This document shows, piece after piece, positions 51,358 to 59,136 of a stretch of 59,947 nucleotides of DNA (positions are counted from its first letter, which is position 1; each line of letters opens with the position of its first letter). The notes below the pieces were generated by a model that was not told the DNA's origin, searched no databases, and saw nothing but the letters and a program-made list of their open reading frames with translations. A program made the position numbers and the translations under genes. The stretch spans positions 1-59,947 of the forward strand of contig LUJM01000042.1 in NCBI GenBank assembly GCA_001689415.1, written 5' to 3'. The stretch comes from Bacteroidales bacterium M2. GTDB lineage: Bacteria > Bacteroidota > Bacteroidia > Bacteroidales > Muribaculaceae.

Positions 51358-52175
51358 AATTCTTCCTCCGTGATATTAAAATGTTTCAAAGCTTTCTTGT
51401 ATGCTCTCCGTGCATCTCCCCCACCGGTCTTGCCTTTGAGGCTTCTCAATATATCCAGGGCATAGTCACGCTTCATTCCCTTCGAAATATCGGACATCAG
51501 CTCCTTCATGTCGTTTGTTGCCTTGGAGGCAAGAACCTGCTGAAATACATCAACCAGTTCTCTGCTTGTCTCATCGCTCATCTGCATAAGAATATCAGAT
51601 TCCAAAGCAGCAACCAATATACTGTCGAGCGCAAAGTATACAAATTCAACCCAATCCTCTCGAGGCACCTTCTTGACACGCTTGAGTTTTTTATCAATAA
51701 ACTCCTGTAGTACGATGCTTATCAGGCGAATATCCTCTTCTTTGTAATCATAGCCGGAGCTATAGTAGCTCAACAGACAGTACTTCACAATATCCAACCC
51801 GTCCTCGGACCTGAAATAACGAAGAATACCTTCAGTTCCTTCCTCTATGCGGATAATCATTGCAATAAGCACTGCTTTCTCGCTTGGGAATGTATCAAAA
51901 GCAGAAGAATCGATGCTACGCTCCTTCTCTTTTAATGCGTCCAATCCTTTGCGGCCGTTCAGATTGATTATACTTTGCGCCGCATCCATACGCATAAAGT
52001 TCACCTCATGATATAGTATCGGATACATGTATTCCAAATACTTGTCATCGTGCGTTTTGCCCATTGCCTGAACAATTGACCGAGGCAATGGTTCGCCAGA
52101 CTTTATCGCTTCTTCGATGTCGGTATCAGCGACTTTACATACGGCATTGTTGTGGTTCAAAACTTCATATACCAT
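51354..52175 (-). CDS. Uncharacterised HEAT-repeat-like protein
   Basis: The 273-residue, nearly all-helical protein shows paired helices like HEAT repeats ('YLEYMYPILYHEVNFMRMDAAQSIINLNGRKGLDALKEKE', 'EKAVLIAMIIRIEEGTEGILRYF', 'KYCLLSYYSSGYDYKEEDIRLISIVLQEFIDKKL'). The C-terminus is basic then acidic (KTGGGDARRAYKKALKHFNITEEEL). No enzyme motif was seen. It is coupled to its downstream neighbour by ATGA and starts 3 nt after the small frame at 52179-52286. Confidence 0.65.
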   Translation of the reverse strand: MVYEVLNHNNAVCKVADTDIEEAIKSGEPLPRSIVQAMGKTHDDKYLEYMYPILYHEVNFMRMDAAQSIINLNGRKGLDALKEKERSIDSSAFDTFPSEKAVLIAMIIRIEEGTEGILRYFRSEDGLDIVKYCLLSYYSSGYDYKEEDIRLISIVLQEFIDKKLKRVKKVPREDWVEFVYFALDSILVAALESDILMQMSDETSRELVDVFQQVLASKATNDMKELMSDISKGMKRDYALDILRSLKGKTGGGDARRAYKKALKHFNITEEEL

Positions 52176-52178
52176 AAC

Positions 52179-52286
52179 TTATTCAATAATGCGTATTGCG
52201 GTGAAAGATGAGTCTTTATTGAAATCGGAGCCTTGCAACTCAACGGATTCGTAAATGCAATAGCGCGGACAATACTTGACGCCCAT
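52179..52286 (-). CDS. Small frame of 35 residues, possibly a gene remnant
   Basis: MGVKYCPRYCIYESVELQGS, then 'DFNKDSSFTAIRIIE' and a stop 3 nt before the next start codon. The frame continues upstream for only six more codons before a stop, so it is either a true small gene or the 3' end of a lost larger gene. Its tight spacing to the HEAT-like gene supports translation. Two Cys and a Tyr-rich start do not match a family known to me. Confidence 0.4.
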   Translation of the reverse strand: MGVKYCPRYCIYESVELQGSDFNKDSSFTAIRIIE

Positions 52287-52589
52287 GATAAAACCTATCA
52301 AATATAACTACAGCGCGACCTACGATGTACACAAGAGAACCACTATGCTATCTCTTGTATCTAATTAGAAAGGCTATCCGGTTTTCAAGTTACAAGACGA
52401 GCACAACACTCTTAGCTCCAAAATATCGTGGATTGTATTAAGCCAACCCTGCCACAAAGATACGAAATTACTATGAGATTTTGCATGCCAAGATACGACA
52501 CATTGAATATTGAGTATCGTTGCTCTCACTGCAGTTATTATAAACTGCAAAAGTTCGATTTTATTCAAAAGTAAGCCTTAACAGAGTAG
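52287..52589. other. Intergenic region with a leftward -7 box
   Basis: Between the operon above and the recombinase gene, TATCTTTG read leftward (52455-52462) is a consensus -7 box that would start a transcript near 52449. A 64-codon leftward frame at 52374-52568 overlaps this box and has no family-like sequence. Nothing else was recognised. Confidence 0.45.
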
Positions 52590-52631
52590 TAAAAAAACTG
52601 AAGGCAGCCGGAACTTAATCCGGCTGCCTTC
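52590..52631 (-). terminator. Intrinsic terminator after the recombinase gene
   Basis: GAAGGCAGCCGGA (52600-52612) and TCCGGCTGCCTTC (52619-52631) are exact 13-bp arms with a 6-nt loop. On the leftward strand a T-run (52591-52597) follows. Confidence 0.92.
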
Positions 52632-52657
52632 AAGGTAATCAGTTCTCTTAATATTGG

Positions 52658-53875
52658 TCATATAATGTTGCCATATCTCAGTAGTATTTCAGAGATACTT
52701 ACGCCTGAAGCGAACGACTTATAGGTGCTTATGTTCATACTGAAAGTCAGTTTCGGGTAACCGACCATGTTTCCGATTTCGGTCAAATAACGCCGGACAT
52801 AGTTACTTACAGCACCAAATGTGATTGATTCAGAACCTTCAAGGAGAGGGAACAGATATTTTTGACCTTCTCGGATATATCGACTTATTATTTTTTTTGC
52901 CTGCAAGCCTAATACTACACTCTTCTCCAGTCCCTTCTGACGGCGACGATAGACAAGATGTCCATCCTTTATATTGTCTGTAGTAAGATTTGATATATCT
53001 ATCAGTTCCATACCCTCACAATAGAACCCAAACATAAACATATCGCGGGCGAGAGCCAAAGAGTCGTTTGCCGTCAGATCTAAATTTTCAATCTTCAAAA
53101 GGACATCCCGGTCAAGACTTTTTCCCTCGCTGTCTGTTGATTTGTATATGCGAGTGTCTACCTTTTCAAACCAGTTTGGTGCCACCTCAAGCAACTCATC
53201 TTCATGAGCCTTATTAAGAACCGTTCTCAGTGTGCGGAGATAAAATGACTGAGAAGAATTGGCTATACCCTTACGCTTCAGCCATTCGTAATACTCATGT
53301 ACAAACTCGGCTGTTATATCAGAAAAACTTATTTCATCGGCCTCGGTAAAATATTGAAGGCTTGACATCAAGCTGATAAAGCTCTTGGCCTGGCTGCTTC
53401 TCCCTTTATTCTTAAGTGATTGTGCAAGGTTGAATATATAGTCGAACAGGCCTTCACTCCTATCAATCTCTCGGACAGAGAATAAATATTTAAAACTATC
53501 TCTAAACTCACGTCCAATCGACACCATATCCTTCCTGATCGGGAAGTCAGTCCGGGACTTCTTGATAATTTCAGTCATCGAATCATCTCCGTCAAGAGCC
53601 CTGTGAAAATCATTTATTACATCATCAATGTCAAATGGTTCGCCACTATCTTCCCTGCGCTCTATAATGCAATATAGCAAACGTATCTGAGAGATAATCT
53701 TTTCTCTTTCAGACTGCAAAATGCCATCGTCGGCACCCTTGATATCAGAATTGACGCTCCTCTCAATTCTGGGCTCATGCAGTCCGTATTTGGCAATACG
53801 GAAATAAACAATTCCCGGCTTATTGTCGTTTCTTTGGCTACGCGACGGCCTGAAACATACACTAATCAGAAACAT
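52658..53875 (-). CDS. Degenerate tyrosine recombinase without catalytic residues
   Basis: The 405-residue protein follows the Bacteroidetes tyrosine-recombinase plan: an arm domain ('NDNKPGIVYFRIAKYG'), a SAM-like core-binding domain (about 120-230, 'FVHEYYEWLKRKGIANSSQSFYLRTLRTVLNKA') and a catalytic domain. In that domain the first Arg position reads 'MFGFYCEGMELIDISNL' (Glu where CRGM is usual). The HxxR region reads 'LTFSMNISTYKSFASG' (no HxxR), and the chain ends 'ISEILLRYGNII' before the Tyr nucleophile. It is thus unlikely to cut DNA but may still bind it. It is next to the surface-glycan locus, where such recombinases are common. Confidence 0.8.
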   Translation of the reverse strand: MFLISVCFRPSRSQRNDNKPGIVYFRIAKYGLHEPRIERSVNSDIKGADDGILQSEREKIISQIRLLYCIIERREDSGEPFDIDDVINDFHRALDGDDSMTEIIKKSRTDFPIRKDMVSIGREFRDSFKYLFSVREIDRSEGLFDYIFNLAQSLKNKGRSSQAKSFISLMSSLQYFTEADEISFSDITAEFVHEYYEWLKRKGIANSSQSFYLRTLRTVLNKAHEDELLEVAPNWFEKVDTRIYKSTDSEGKSLDRDVLLKIENLDLTANDSLALARDMFMFGFYCEGMELIDISNLTTDNIKDGHLVYRRRQKGLEKSVVLGLQAKKIISRYIREGQKYLFPLLEGSESITFGAVSNYVRRYLTEIGNMVGYPKLTFSMNISTYKSFASGVSISEILLRYGNII

Positions 53876-54348
53876 ACATTATACAAATTATTCCCAGAGA
53901 ATAGGTCTGTTTTTGAAATACTAATGATTATTATCGCCCGGATTAAAGAATCAGTTGATACAATTTCCATTCTCATCAATCTATATTTGATGACATAGCA
54001 CATGCTACAATATGTGCATGTAAATTTTCCTTGCCTATGAGTAAGACAATACGACTTGGAGGCACTTTTGCTTATCTGACCTTCATAGTCAAAAACCTTG
54101 ACAATAGCTTATTTAAGGTCCGCGAGAATATATGTGAAGAATTTATGTGAGGGAATATTTTCAATAAGTCAGCTCCTCATCACTTAAGCAATGTCAGGAA
54201 ATAGAATAATAGTCATCGTGGAGCACTTTTGATACAATATGCTCTAAGGAGTTCCAGAATTTTTCTTTGGAATAGTGTTTTCGTTGGTTTAAAACCCTTT
54301 TACATGGTATGGCATAGCCACAGCTAAAAAGAAGACAATGAAGACATT
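53876..54348. other. Non-coding stretch between recombinase and glycan locus
   Basis: About 470 bp without a credible gene on either strand. A short inverted repeat, GCACAT (53998-54003) with ATGTGC (54012-54017), is present. No clear promoter for the recombinase gene, no long inverted repeats of an invertible promoter, and no RNA gene were recognised. Confidence 0.45.
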
Positions 54349-54388
54349 AAAAAATCGTTAGGCCATTCCTTGTTGGAATAGCCTAACG
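54349..54388 (-). terminator. Intrinsic terminator of the surface-glycan operon
   Basis: CGTTAGGC-C-ATTCC (54356-54369) pairs with GGAAT-A-GCCTAACG (54374-54388). Leftward it is followed by six T (54349-54354). It lies about 100 nt after the aminotransferase stop. Confidence 0.85.
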
Positions 54389-54489
54389 AGATTAACGGAA
54401 TATCCGGGCTATAATTTGGAAAACAAAAGGATAGCTGATGCCGAGTATCGCACTGACAATTTCAGCAAAATAATACTCGGCAGTATACA

Positions 54490-55752
54490 TTACCAAATAA
54501 TGTTTTCCTTGATTTTGTCGACTATGTAGCGGACGTGGTCGTCGGTTACCCATGGGCCGGCGGGGAGGCAGATGCCGGTGGCGAAAAGCGCTTCGCTTAC
54601 GCCGTTGGTATAAGCCGGTGAGTTTTTGTAGACAGGCTGCTTGTGCATGGGCTTCCATAGTGGACGCGATTCGATGTTGGCAGCGTCGAGGGCCATGCGC
54701 AGAGCCTCGACGTTGTCGTTGGGCTGGCAGTCGGTAACAGCCACCGAGGCTGCGTGGGTAACACCAGCTGCGCCACCAACTGCGCCGGTTATCACCTGCT
54801 TGTAGGCATTATCCTGACCCTTGATTTTGAGGTTAGGATCAAGAGTTGCCGTGCAGAGCCAGAAGTTAGAGTCGTACTCCGGTGCAGGATTGCAGTGCAT
54901 CGTAATGCCCTCTACGTCCTTGAGAAGGTCTTCATACAAGGCCTGCACGTGCTTGTGGTGGGCAACATGATCGTCAACAATCGTCATCTGGCCACGACCT
55001 ATGCCGGCACAGATATTACTCATGCGGTAGTTATAACCGATGGCCTCATGCTGGTAGTAAGGATAGCTCTCGCGGGCCTGAGTGGCATACCAGAGTATTT
55101 CGCGGGCCTTATCAGCGTCGGGGCAGATGAGTGCGCCGCCACCCGAGGTGGTAATCATTTTGTTGCCATTGAACGACAGCACGCCGTATTCGCCGAATGT
55201 GCCAAGAGCCTGACCATTGAAGTTCGAACCGAAACCTTCGGCACCGTCCTCAATTACAGGGATTTCGTAGCGGTTGGCAATCTCCATGATCTTGTCAATT
55301 TTGTAAGGCATGCCATAGAGCGCCACGGGAATGATTGCCTTCGGCTTCTTGCCCGTTTTGGCAATACGATCATTGATGGCCTCTTCAAGCAGGTCGGGGT
55401 CCATGTTCCAAGAGCCCTTTTCCGAGTCAATAAACACTGGCGTAGCGCCCAAATATGTAACAGGATGGCTTGAAGCGCAGAAAGTAAATGACTGCACCAG
55501 TACCTCGTCGCCATGCCCTACTCCGCAGGCAATCAGCGCCAGATGCACTGCAGCCGTTCCGGCAGACAGGGCAACGACCTTCTTATGCAGCGGCTCCGCA
55601 TCATCGCGGCGGTTGACAAACTCCTCGAGGTCCTTCTCAAACCCGTTGACATTCGGTCCCAGAGGCACGACCCAGTTCTGGTCAAAAGCCTCCTTAATAT
55701 AATCCATCTCCCTGCCGCTCATATGCGCCAGGCAGAGCAAAATCCTATCCAT
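54490..55752 (-). CDS. DegT/DnrJ/EryC1/StrS aminotransferase (PglE/EpsN-like)
   Basis: The 420-residue PLP enzyme has 'LCLAHMSGREMDYIKEAFDQNWVVPLGPNVNGFE', 'VVALSAGTAAVHLALIACGVGHGDEVLVQSFTFCASSHPVTYLGATPVFID', 'IPVIEDGAEGFGSNFNGQ', and the PLP lysine in 'VLSFNGNKMITTSGGGALI'. It should aminate a UDP-4-keto-6-deoxy sugar. With the acetyltransferase and sugar transferase beside it, it completes a PglC-PglD-PglE (EpsL-M-N) set for making and loading a diacetamido sugar. The 4,6-dehydratase (PglF) is not in the window. Last gene of the operon. Confidence 0.93.
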   Translation of the reverse strand: MDRILLCLAHMSGREMDYIKEAFDQNWVVPLGPNVNGFEKDLEEFVNRRDDAEPLHKKVVALSAGTAAVHLALIACGVGHGDEVLVQSFTFCASSHPVTYLGATPVFIDSEKGSWNMDPDLLEEAINDRIAKTGKKPKAIIPVALYGMPYKIDKIMEIANRYEIPVIEDGAEGFGSNFNGQALGTFGEYGVLSFNGNKMITTSGGGALICPDADKAREILWYATQARESYPYYQHEAIGYNYRMSNICAGIGRGQMTIVDDHVAHHKHVQALYEDLLKDVEGITMHCNPAPEYDSNFWLCTATLDPNLKIKGQDNAYKQVITGAVGGAAGVTHAASVAVTDCQPNDNVEALRMALDAANIESRPLWKPMHKQPVYKNSPAYTNGVSEALFATGICLPAGPWVTDDHVRYIVDKIKENIIW

Positions 55753-55765
55753 AATAATATTTAGT

Positions 55766-56365
55766 TTATTTGTTTAATATCCGTTTACAAGGATTTCCTA
55801 CGGCAGTGGTATTTTCGGGTATATCGTTAATTACCACAGAACCTGCGCCAATTACGCACCAGGCCCCAATCTTTACACCAGGAATTATTGTTGATCCGGC
55901 CCCAATCCATGTTCCTTCGCCGACATGAACATTTCCACATAAAGTGGCATGCGGGGATATATGGGTATAGTCACCAATTACACATTCATGGTCAACAGAA
56001 GCACCTGTGTTTATAATACAGTGACGCCCGATTTCAGCATCCGACTGTATGATTGCGCCCTGCATCACAACAGTGCCATCGCCGATTTTTGCAGATGGTG
56101 AAATAATAGATTGGGGATGAATGGCCTTTGTGTATTGGAGTGGATATTTCTCAGAAATTAGTTTCCTTACTCGATTTGCTCCGATACTGACAATAAGAGG
56201 ACCTTCAATATTGACCTCAGATGCCTTATAGACAGGACTACCGCAGATTTCATCACAATGTGGTGCATCATCATAGAGGCATCCCACATTATCTTCACAA
56301 GCAACGATTATATCCTTGATTACCTTGGCGTGACCGCTCGCCCCGAATAGATTAATTGTTGCCAT
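55766..56365 (-). CDS. NeuD/PglD-like sugar O/N-acetyltransferase
   Basis: The 199-residue protein has a Rossmann-like N-terminus ('INLFGASGHAKVIKDII') and a left-handed beta-helix of hexapeptide repeats ('IGDGTVVMQGAIIQSDAEIGRHCIINTGASVDHECVIGDYTHISPHATLCGNVHVGEGTWIGAGSTIIPGVKIG'). The base is His in 'SVDHEC'. This is the PglD/EpsM pattern, which acetylates a UDP-4-amino sugar from acetyl-CoA. It overlaps the sugar transferase gene by 14 nt and is 13 nt from the aminotransferase. Confidence 0.92.
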   Translation of the reverse strand: MATINLFGASGHAKVIKDIIVACEDNVGCLYDDAPHCDEICGSPVYKASEVNIEGPLIVSIGANRVRKLISEKYPLQYTKAIHPQSIISPSAKIGDGTVVMQGAIIQSDAEIGRHCIINTGASVDHECVIGDYTHISPHATLCGNVHVGEGTWIGAGSTIIPGVKIGAWCVIGAGSVVINDIPENTTAVGNPCKRILNK

Positions 56366-56966
56366 TAAAAGGTTCCATTGTTACCGATGTTTCAGAAGAA
56401 ATGTCGGCACGTTTTAGCACTTTTTGAATAGTAGTCAGAATCACCTTGCAGTCGGTGATGAAGGAGATGTGGTCAACATACCACACATCCAGTTCAAACT
56501 TCTTCTGCCACGATATGGCATTGCGTCCGTGGCATTGAGCCCAGCCGGTGATGCCTGGCCGCACCTCGTGACGACGGGCCTGTTCCTTTGAGTAGAGAGG
56601 CAGGTATTGAACCAGCAGCGGACGCGGCCCGATGAGTGACATATCACCTTTCAGTACGTTCCACAACTGTGGCAGTTCGTCGATTGAAGTTGAGCGAACG
56701 AAGCGGCCAACCTTGGTGAGACGGTCTGCGTCCGGCAGTAACTTGCCATCGGCACCGCGCTCGTCGGTCATGGTCTTAAACTTCACTACTTTGAAAATCT
56801 TTCCATCCCTGCCAGGTCGTTCTTGAAAAAAGAATGCCCCCGCGCCTTTGTTAGCAAAGTGCAACCAGACTGAGATAGCGGCGAGGGGAACCGAGAGCAC
56901 AAGCAAAGCCCCACCTGAGGCAAGGATGTCGATCGTTCGTTTGAATAAATCGCGATATGGTTTCAT
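56352..56966 (-). CDS. PglC-like sugar-phosphate transferase
   Basis: The 204-residue protein is a small monotopic phosphoglycosyl transferase: a membrane re-entrant N-terminus ('YRDLFKRTIDILASGGALLVLSVPLAAISVWLHF'), 'GAFFFQERPGRDGKIFKVVKFKTM' and the catalytic 'STSIDELPQLWNVLKGDMSLIGPRPLL'. It has 'RRHEVRPGITGWAQCHGRNAISW', and 'FELDVWYVDHIS' near the end. It would load the first sugar phosphate onto undecaprenyl phosphate. ATGA overlap with the upstream glycosyltransferase. Confidence 0.94.
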   Translation of the reverse strand: MKPYRDLFKRTIDILASGGALLVLSVPLAAISVWLHFANKGAGAFFFQERPGRDGKIFKVVKFKTMTDERGADGKLLPDADRLTKVGRFVRSTSIDELPQLWNVLKGDMSLIGPRPLLVQYLPLYSKEQARRHEVRPGITGWAQCHGRNAISWQKKFELDVWYVDHISFITDCKVILTTIQKVLKRADISSETSVTMEPFNGNN

Positions 56967-58114
56967 CTTGGGAGTATTTCTTTGTAATATTCCTTGAGGC
57001 AGCGGCGGACGTAGGATTGCTCGTAGCGCGAGGCGACGAACGGGCGAGCATTGAATGCCATTTGGACGCGTTTGTCGGGCTGCTCGAGGAATGATTTCAT
57101 TGATTGGTACAAAGCCACGGCATCGCGAGGGGGGATGATGGTCCCGTTCTTTCCCTCGATGATAATTTCGCGGCTGCCATTGATGTCGGTCACGATTGAG
57201 GGGAGAGACATAGCCCCTGCTTCTATGACCACGTTAGGGAAGCCCTCGCGGTAGCTGGGGAACACGAAGGCATCGGAAGCGGCAAGCCATGGGCGCACGT
57301 TGGACTGCAGGCCAACAGCCTCGATATTTTTATTGCTGTCTATTTTTGCAATGGTTTCGGGCTTCAACGGGTCAAGCTTAGGCTCCTGCGGACCAACGAG
57401 TATCAACCGTGTATTTGTATATTCTTTATTTAACCGCTCGAAAGCCTCGACGAGTTCGTTGATGCCTTTGTCGCGGACGAGGCGACCGACAAATACGAAG
57501 GTGAATATGCCCGGTTTGCGGATTTTTGCCACGTCGGCTTGTACTTCCGGTAATTCAGGATTATTGTGGTCGAGGTCGATGCCACGCACGTTTCCGTGTC
57601 CGAGAACTTTTAGCTGTTTCCTCGTGATACGGTAGTTGATAAGGTCGTTTTTCACACCTTCGCCTTCGGGAACGATGTGGGTGGCGCAGGCGCAGGTGAT
57701 TCGGTCGGTGAGGATAAGTATTCTTTGTGTAAGACCCGTGGCGGTCGGGAATACCAGGCCTGTGAAGGTGTGCACTCGCACAGGGACTCGGCAGAACCAT
57801 GCCGCCATCATAGAGAGCAATCCAGCCTTTGGTGTCATGGAGTGTACCATCGTCGGCTTCTCTTTTTGAAAAACTCTAATAAGCCCAAAAAGACTTTTCA
57901 AGTCCTTAAGCGGCGAGATATGCCTCTCCATCGGCACGGCAACTGTCCGCACTCCCTCGCGCTCCTCTATTTCACGCATGGCATCGCCCGGCGAACTGAC
58001 TGCCACGACCTCGTAGCCGTCTTGCTCCTGAAGTTCCCGGAGTAACCCACGGCAGAAGATGTTCAACGACCCTGGAACTGTAGTAACTCGGAGAATTTTA
58101 GCTGTTTTCATCAC
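56963..58114 (-). CDS. GT4 glycosyltransferase (PglA/EpsD-like)
   Basis: The 383-residue GT-B enzyme has 'ILRVTTVPGSLNIFCRGLLRELQ', 'MVHSMTPKAGLLSMMAAWFCRVPVRVHTFTGLVF', the nucleotide-sugar-binding 'FVFVGRLVRDKGINELVEAF' and 'SDAFVFPSYREGFPNVVIEAGAMSLPSIVTDINGSREII' with the EX7E element. It should add the second sugar to the lipid-linked acceptor. It is coupled by 4-nt overlaps on both sides. Confidence 0.92.
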   Translation of the reverse strand: MMKTAKILRVTTVPGSLNIFCRGLLRELQEQDGYEVVAVSSPGDAMREIEEREGVRTVAVPMERHISPLKDLKSLFGLIRVFQKEKPTMVHSMTPKAGLLSMMAAWFCRVPVRVHTFTGLVFPTATGLTQRILILTDRITCACATHIVPEGEGVKNDLINYRITRKQLKVLGHGNVRGIDLDHNNPELPEVQADVAKIRKPGIFTFVFVGRLVRDKGINELVEAFERLNKEYTNTRLILVGPQEPKLDPLKPETIAKIDSNKNIEAVGLQSNVRPWLAASDAFVFPSYREGFPNVVIEAGAMSLPSIVTDINGSREIIIEGKNGTIIPPRDAVALYQSMKSFLEQPDKRVQMAFNARPFVASRYEQSYVRRCLKEYYKEILPR

Positions 58115-59136
58115 AAAATCGGTTTTTCAAGAACTTCGCGCTTCGGCATGAAAAGTCGCACGACGGGCAATGCAATCTTATTCACAATCAGAGAACAGGC
58201 GTAGCTGATTGTTGTGAGCACGGCGAATATCACCAAGGGGTATTCAAATGAGTATATGAAATCGTGGAAGAGATAGTAGCAGAACCACGAGTGTATCATC
58301 CACATGTTCATCGACTGGTCGCCGAGCCTAGCGAGGGTTGTTTTCAGCCAACCAGGCATCTTAATAAGCAGCAGACATGTTATAACGCCAAAGGCATAGA
58401 AGAAGTTATACTTGAACACGCAACCAACTGACACTAAAACAACTACGCCTGCCGACGCTAAAATACTGATATGCCACAGGTTAGCGCCACAAGCTTTTAA
58501 TCTCTCGAAAAAATTGCTCCTTGCAGCAATGGCTCCGAGACAGAAGTTGAATAGCAAATGTAGGACAAGCAACGGGTCATAGACCCAATAATTTGAATAG
58601 AAGAAGGAGGCCCCGTAACGACTTATGCAAAAGCTCGTTCCAAGATGGATGATGAGGGTGACGCAAACCACAATCCATGCCCTGAACCGTTTCATAAAGT
58701 CGAAAAGTGGTTTTGAACATGCTGACAATATCACGTAGGGAAGCAGGAACCACATTTCGCCGTTATACGTTGTTTCGTAGCCGGTAACGTTGTTCAGTAT
58801 CTTTAAGAACGAGCCCGGGTAAGATGCTGGGCGTATAAAATGGCCGATTATCACAAAGATTAGAAGTATAATTCAGTAATGAATCATCAACTTTGCAAGC
58901 CTCGACCACCGGTGCCTGTCGCCTTTCTCATATACCCTGTAGAGACCGTAACCGCCGAGGATGAGAAAGAACGCCACAGGGTTCGCAGCGCGACTGAGGA
59001 TTGAAACGAGTGGTGTGCCGCCGATGAAAAGCAGGTTGTGGCACAATGCCACGTTGCCCTCTTGGTTGAAAAGGTGAAGGAATATCATCAGGAGTATCGC
59101 CACTCCCTTCATCATCTGCGATTGCTGGCGTGTCAT
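58111..59136 (-). pseudogene. Acyltransferase family 3 gene split by an in-frame TGA
   Basis: From the ATG at 59136 (ATGA overlap with the upstream gene) the frame reads 'MMKGVAILLMIFLHLFN', 'PLVSILSRAANPVAFFLILGGYGLYRVYEKG' and 'RLAKLMIHY', then TGA (58873-58875). It continues in the same frame 'IILLIFVIIGHFIRPASYPG', 'YNGEMWFLLPYVILSACSKPLFDFM' and further membrane helices to 'KREVLEKPIL'. The family usually has Trp after the Tyr, so TGG changed to TGA explains it. The whole would be a 341-codon inner-membrane O-acetyltransferase modifying the surface glycan. The GTG at 58854 could restart only a truncated protein. Confidence 0.85.

Noticed and set aside
52374..52568. 64-codon leftward frame upstream of the 52.2-kb operon
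   Set aside because: It overlaps a consensus -7 box and shows no family-like or codon-like pattern, so I treat it as chance.
53998..54017. Inverted repeat as an invertible promoter end
   Set aside because: Arms are only 6 bp, no second distant copy and no promoter between were found.
58873..58875. TGA in the acyltransferase as a selenocysteine or recoded codon
   Set aside because: The expected residue is Trp, no selenocysteine context is seen, and other genes in the window use TGA as a normal stop.
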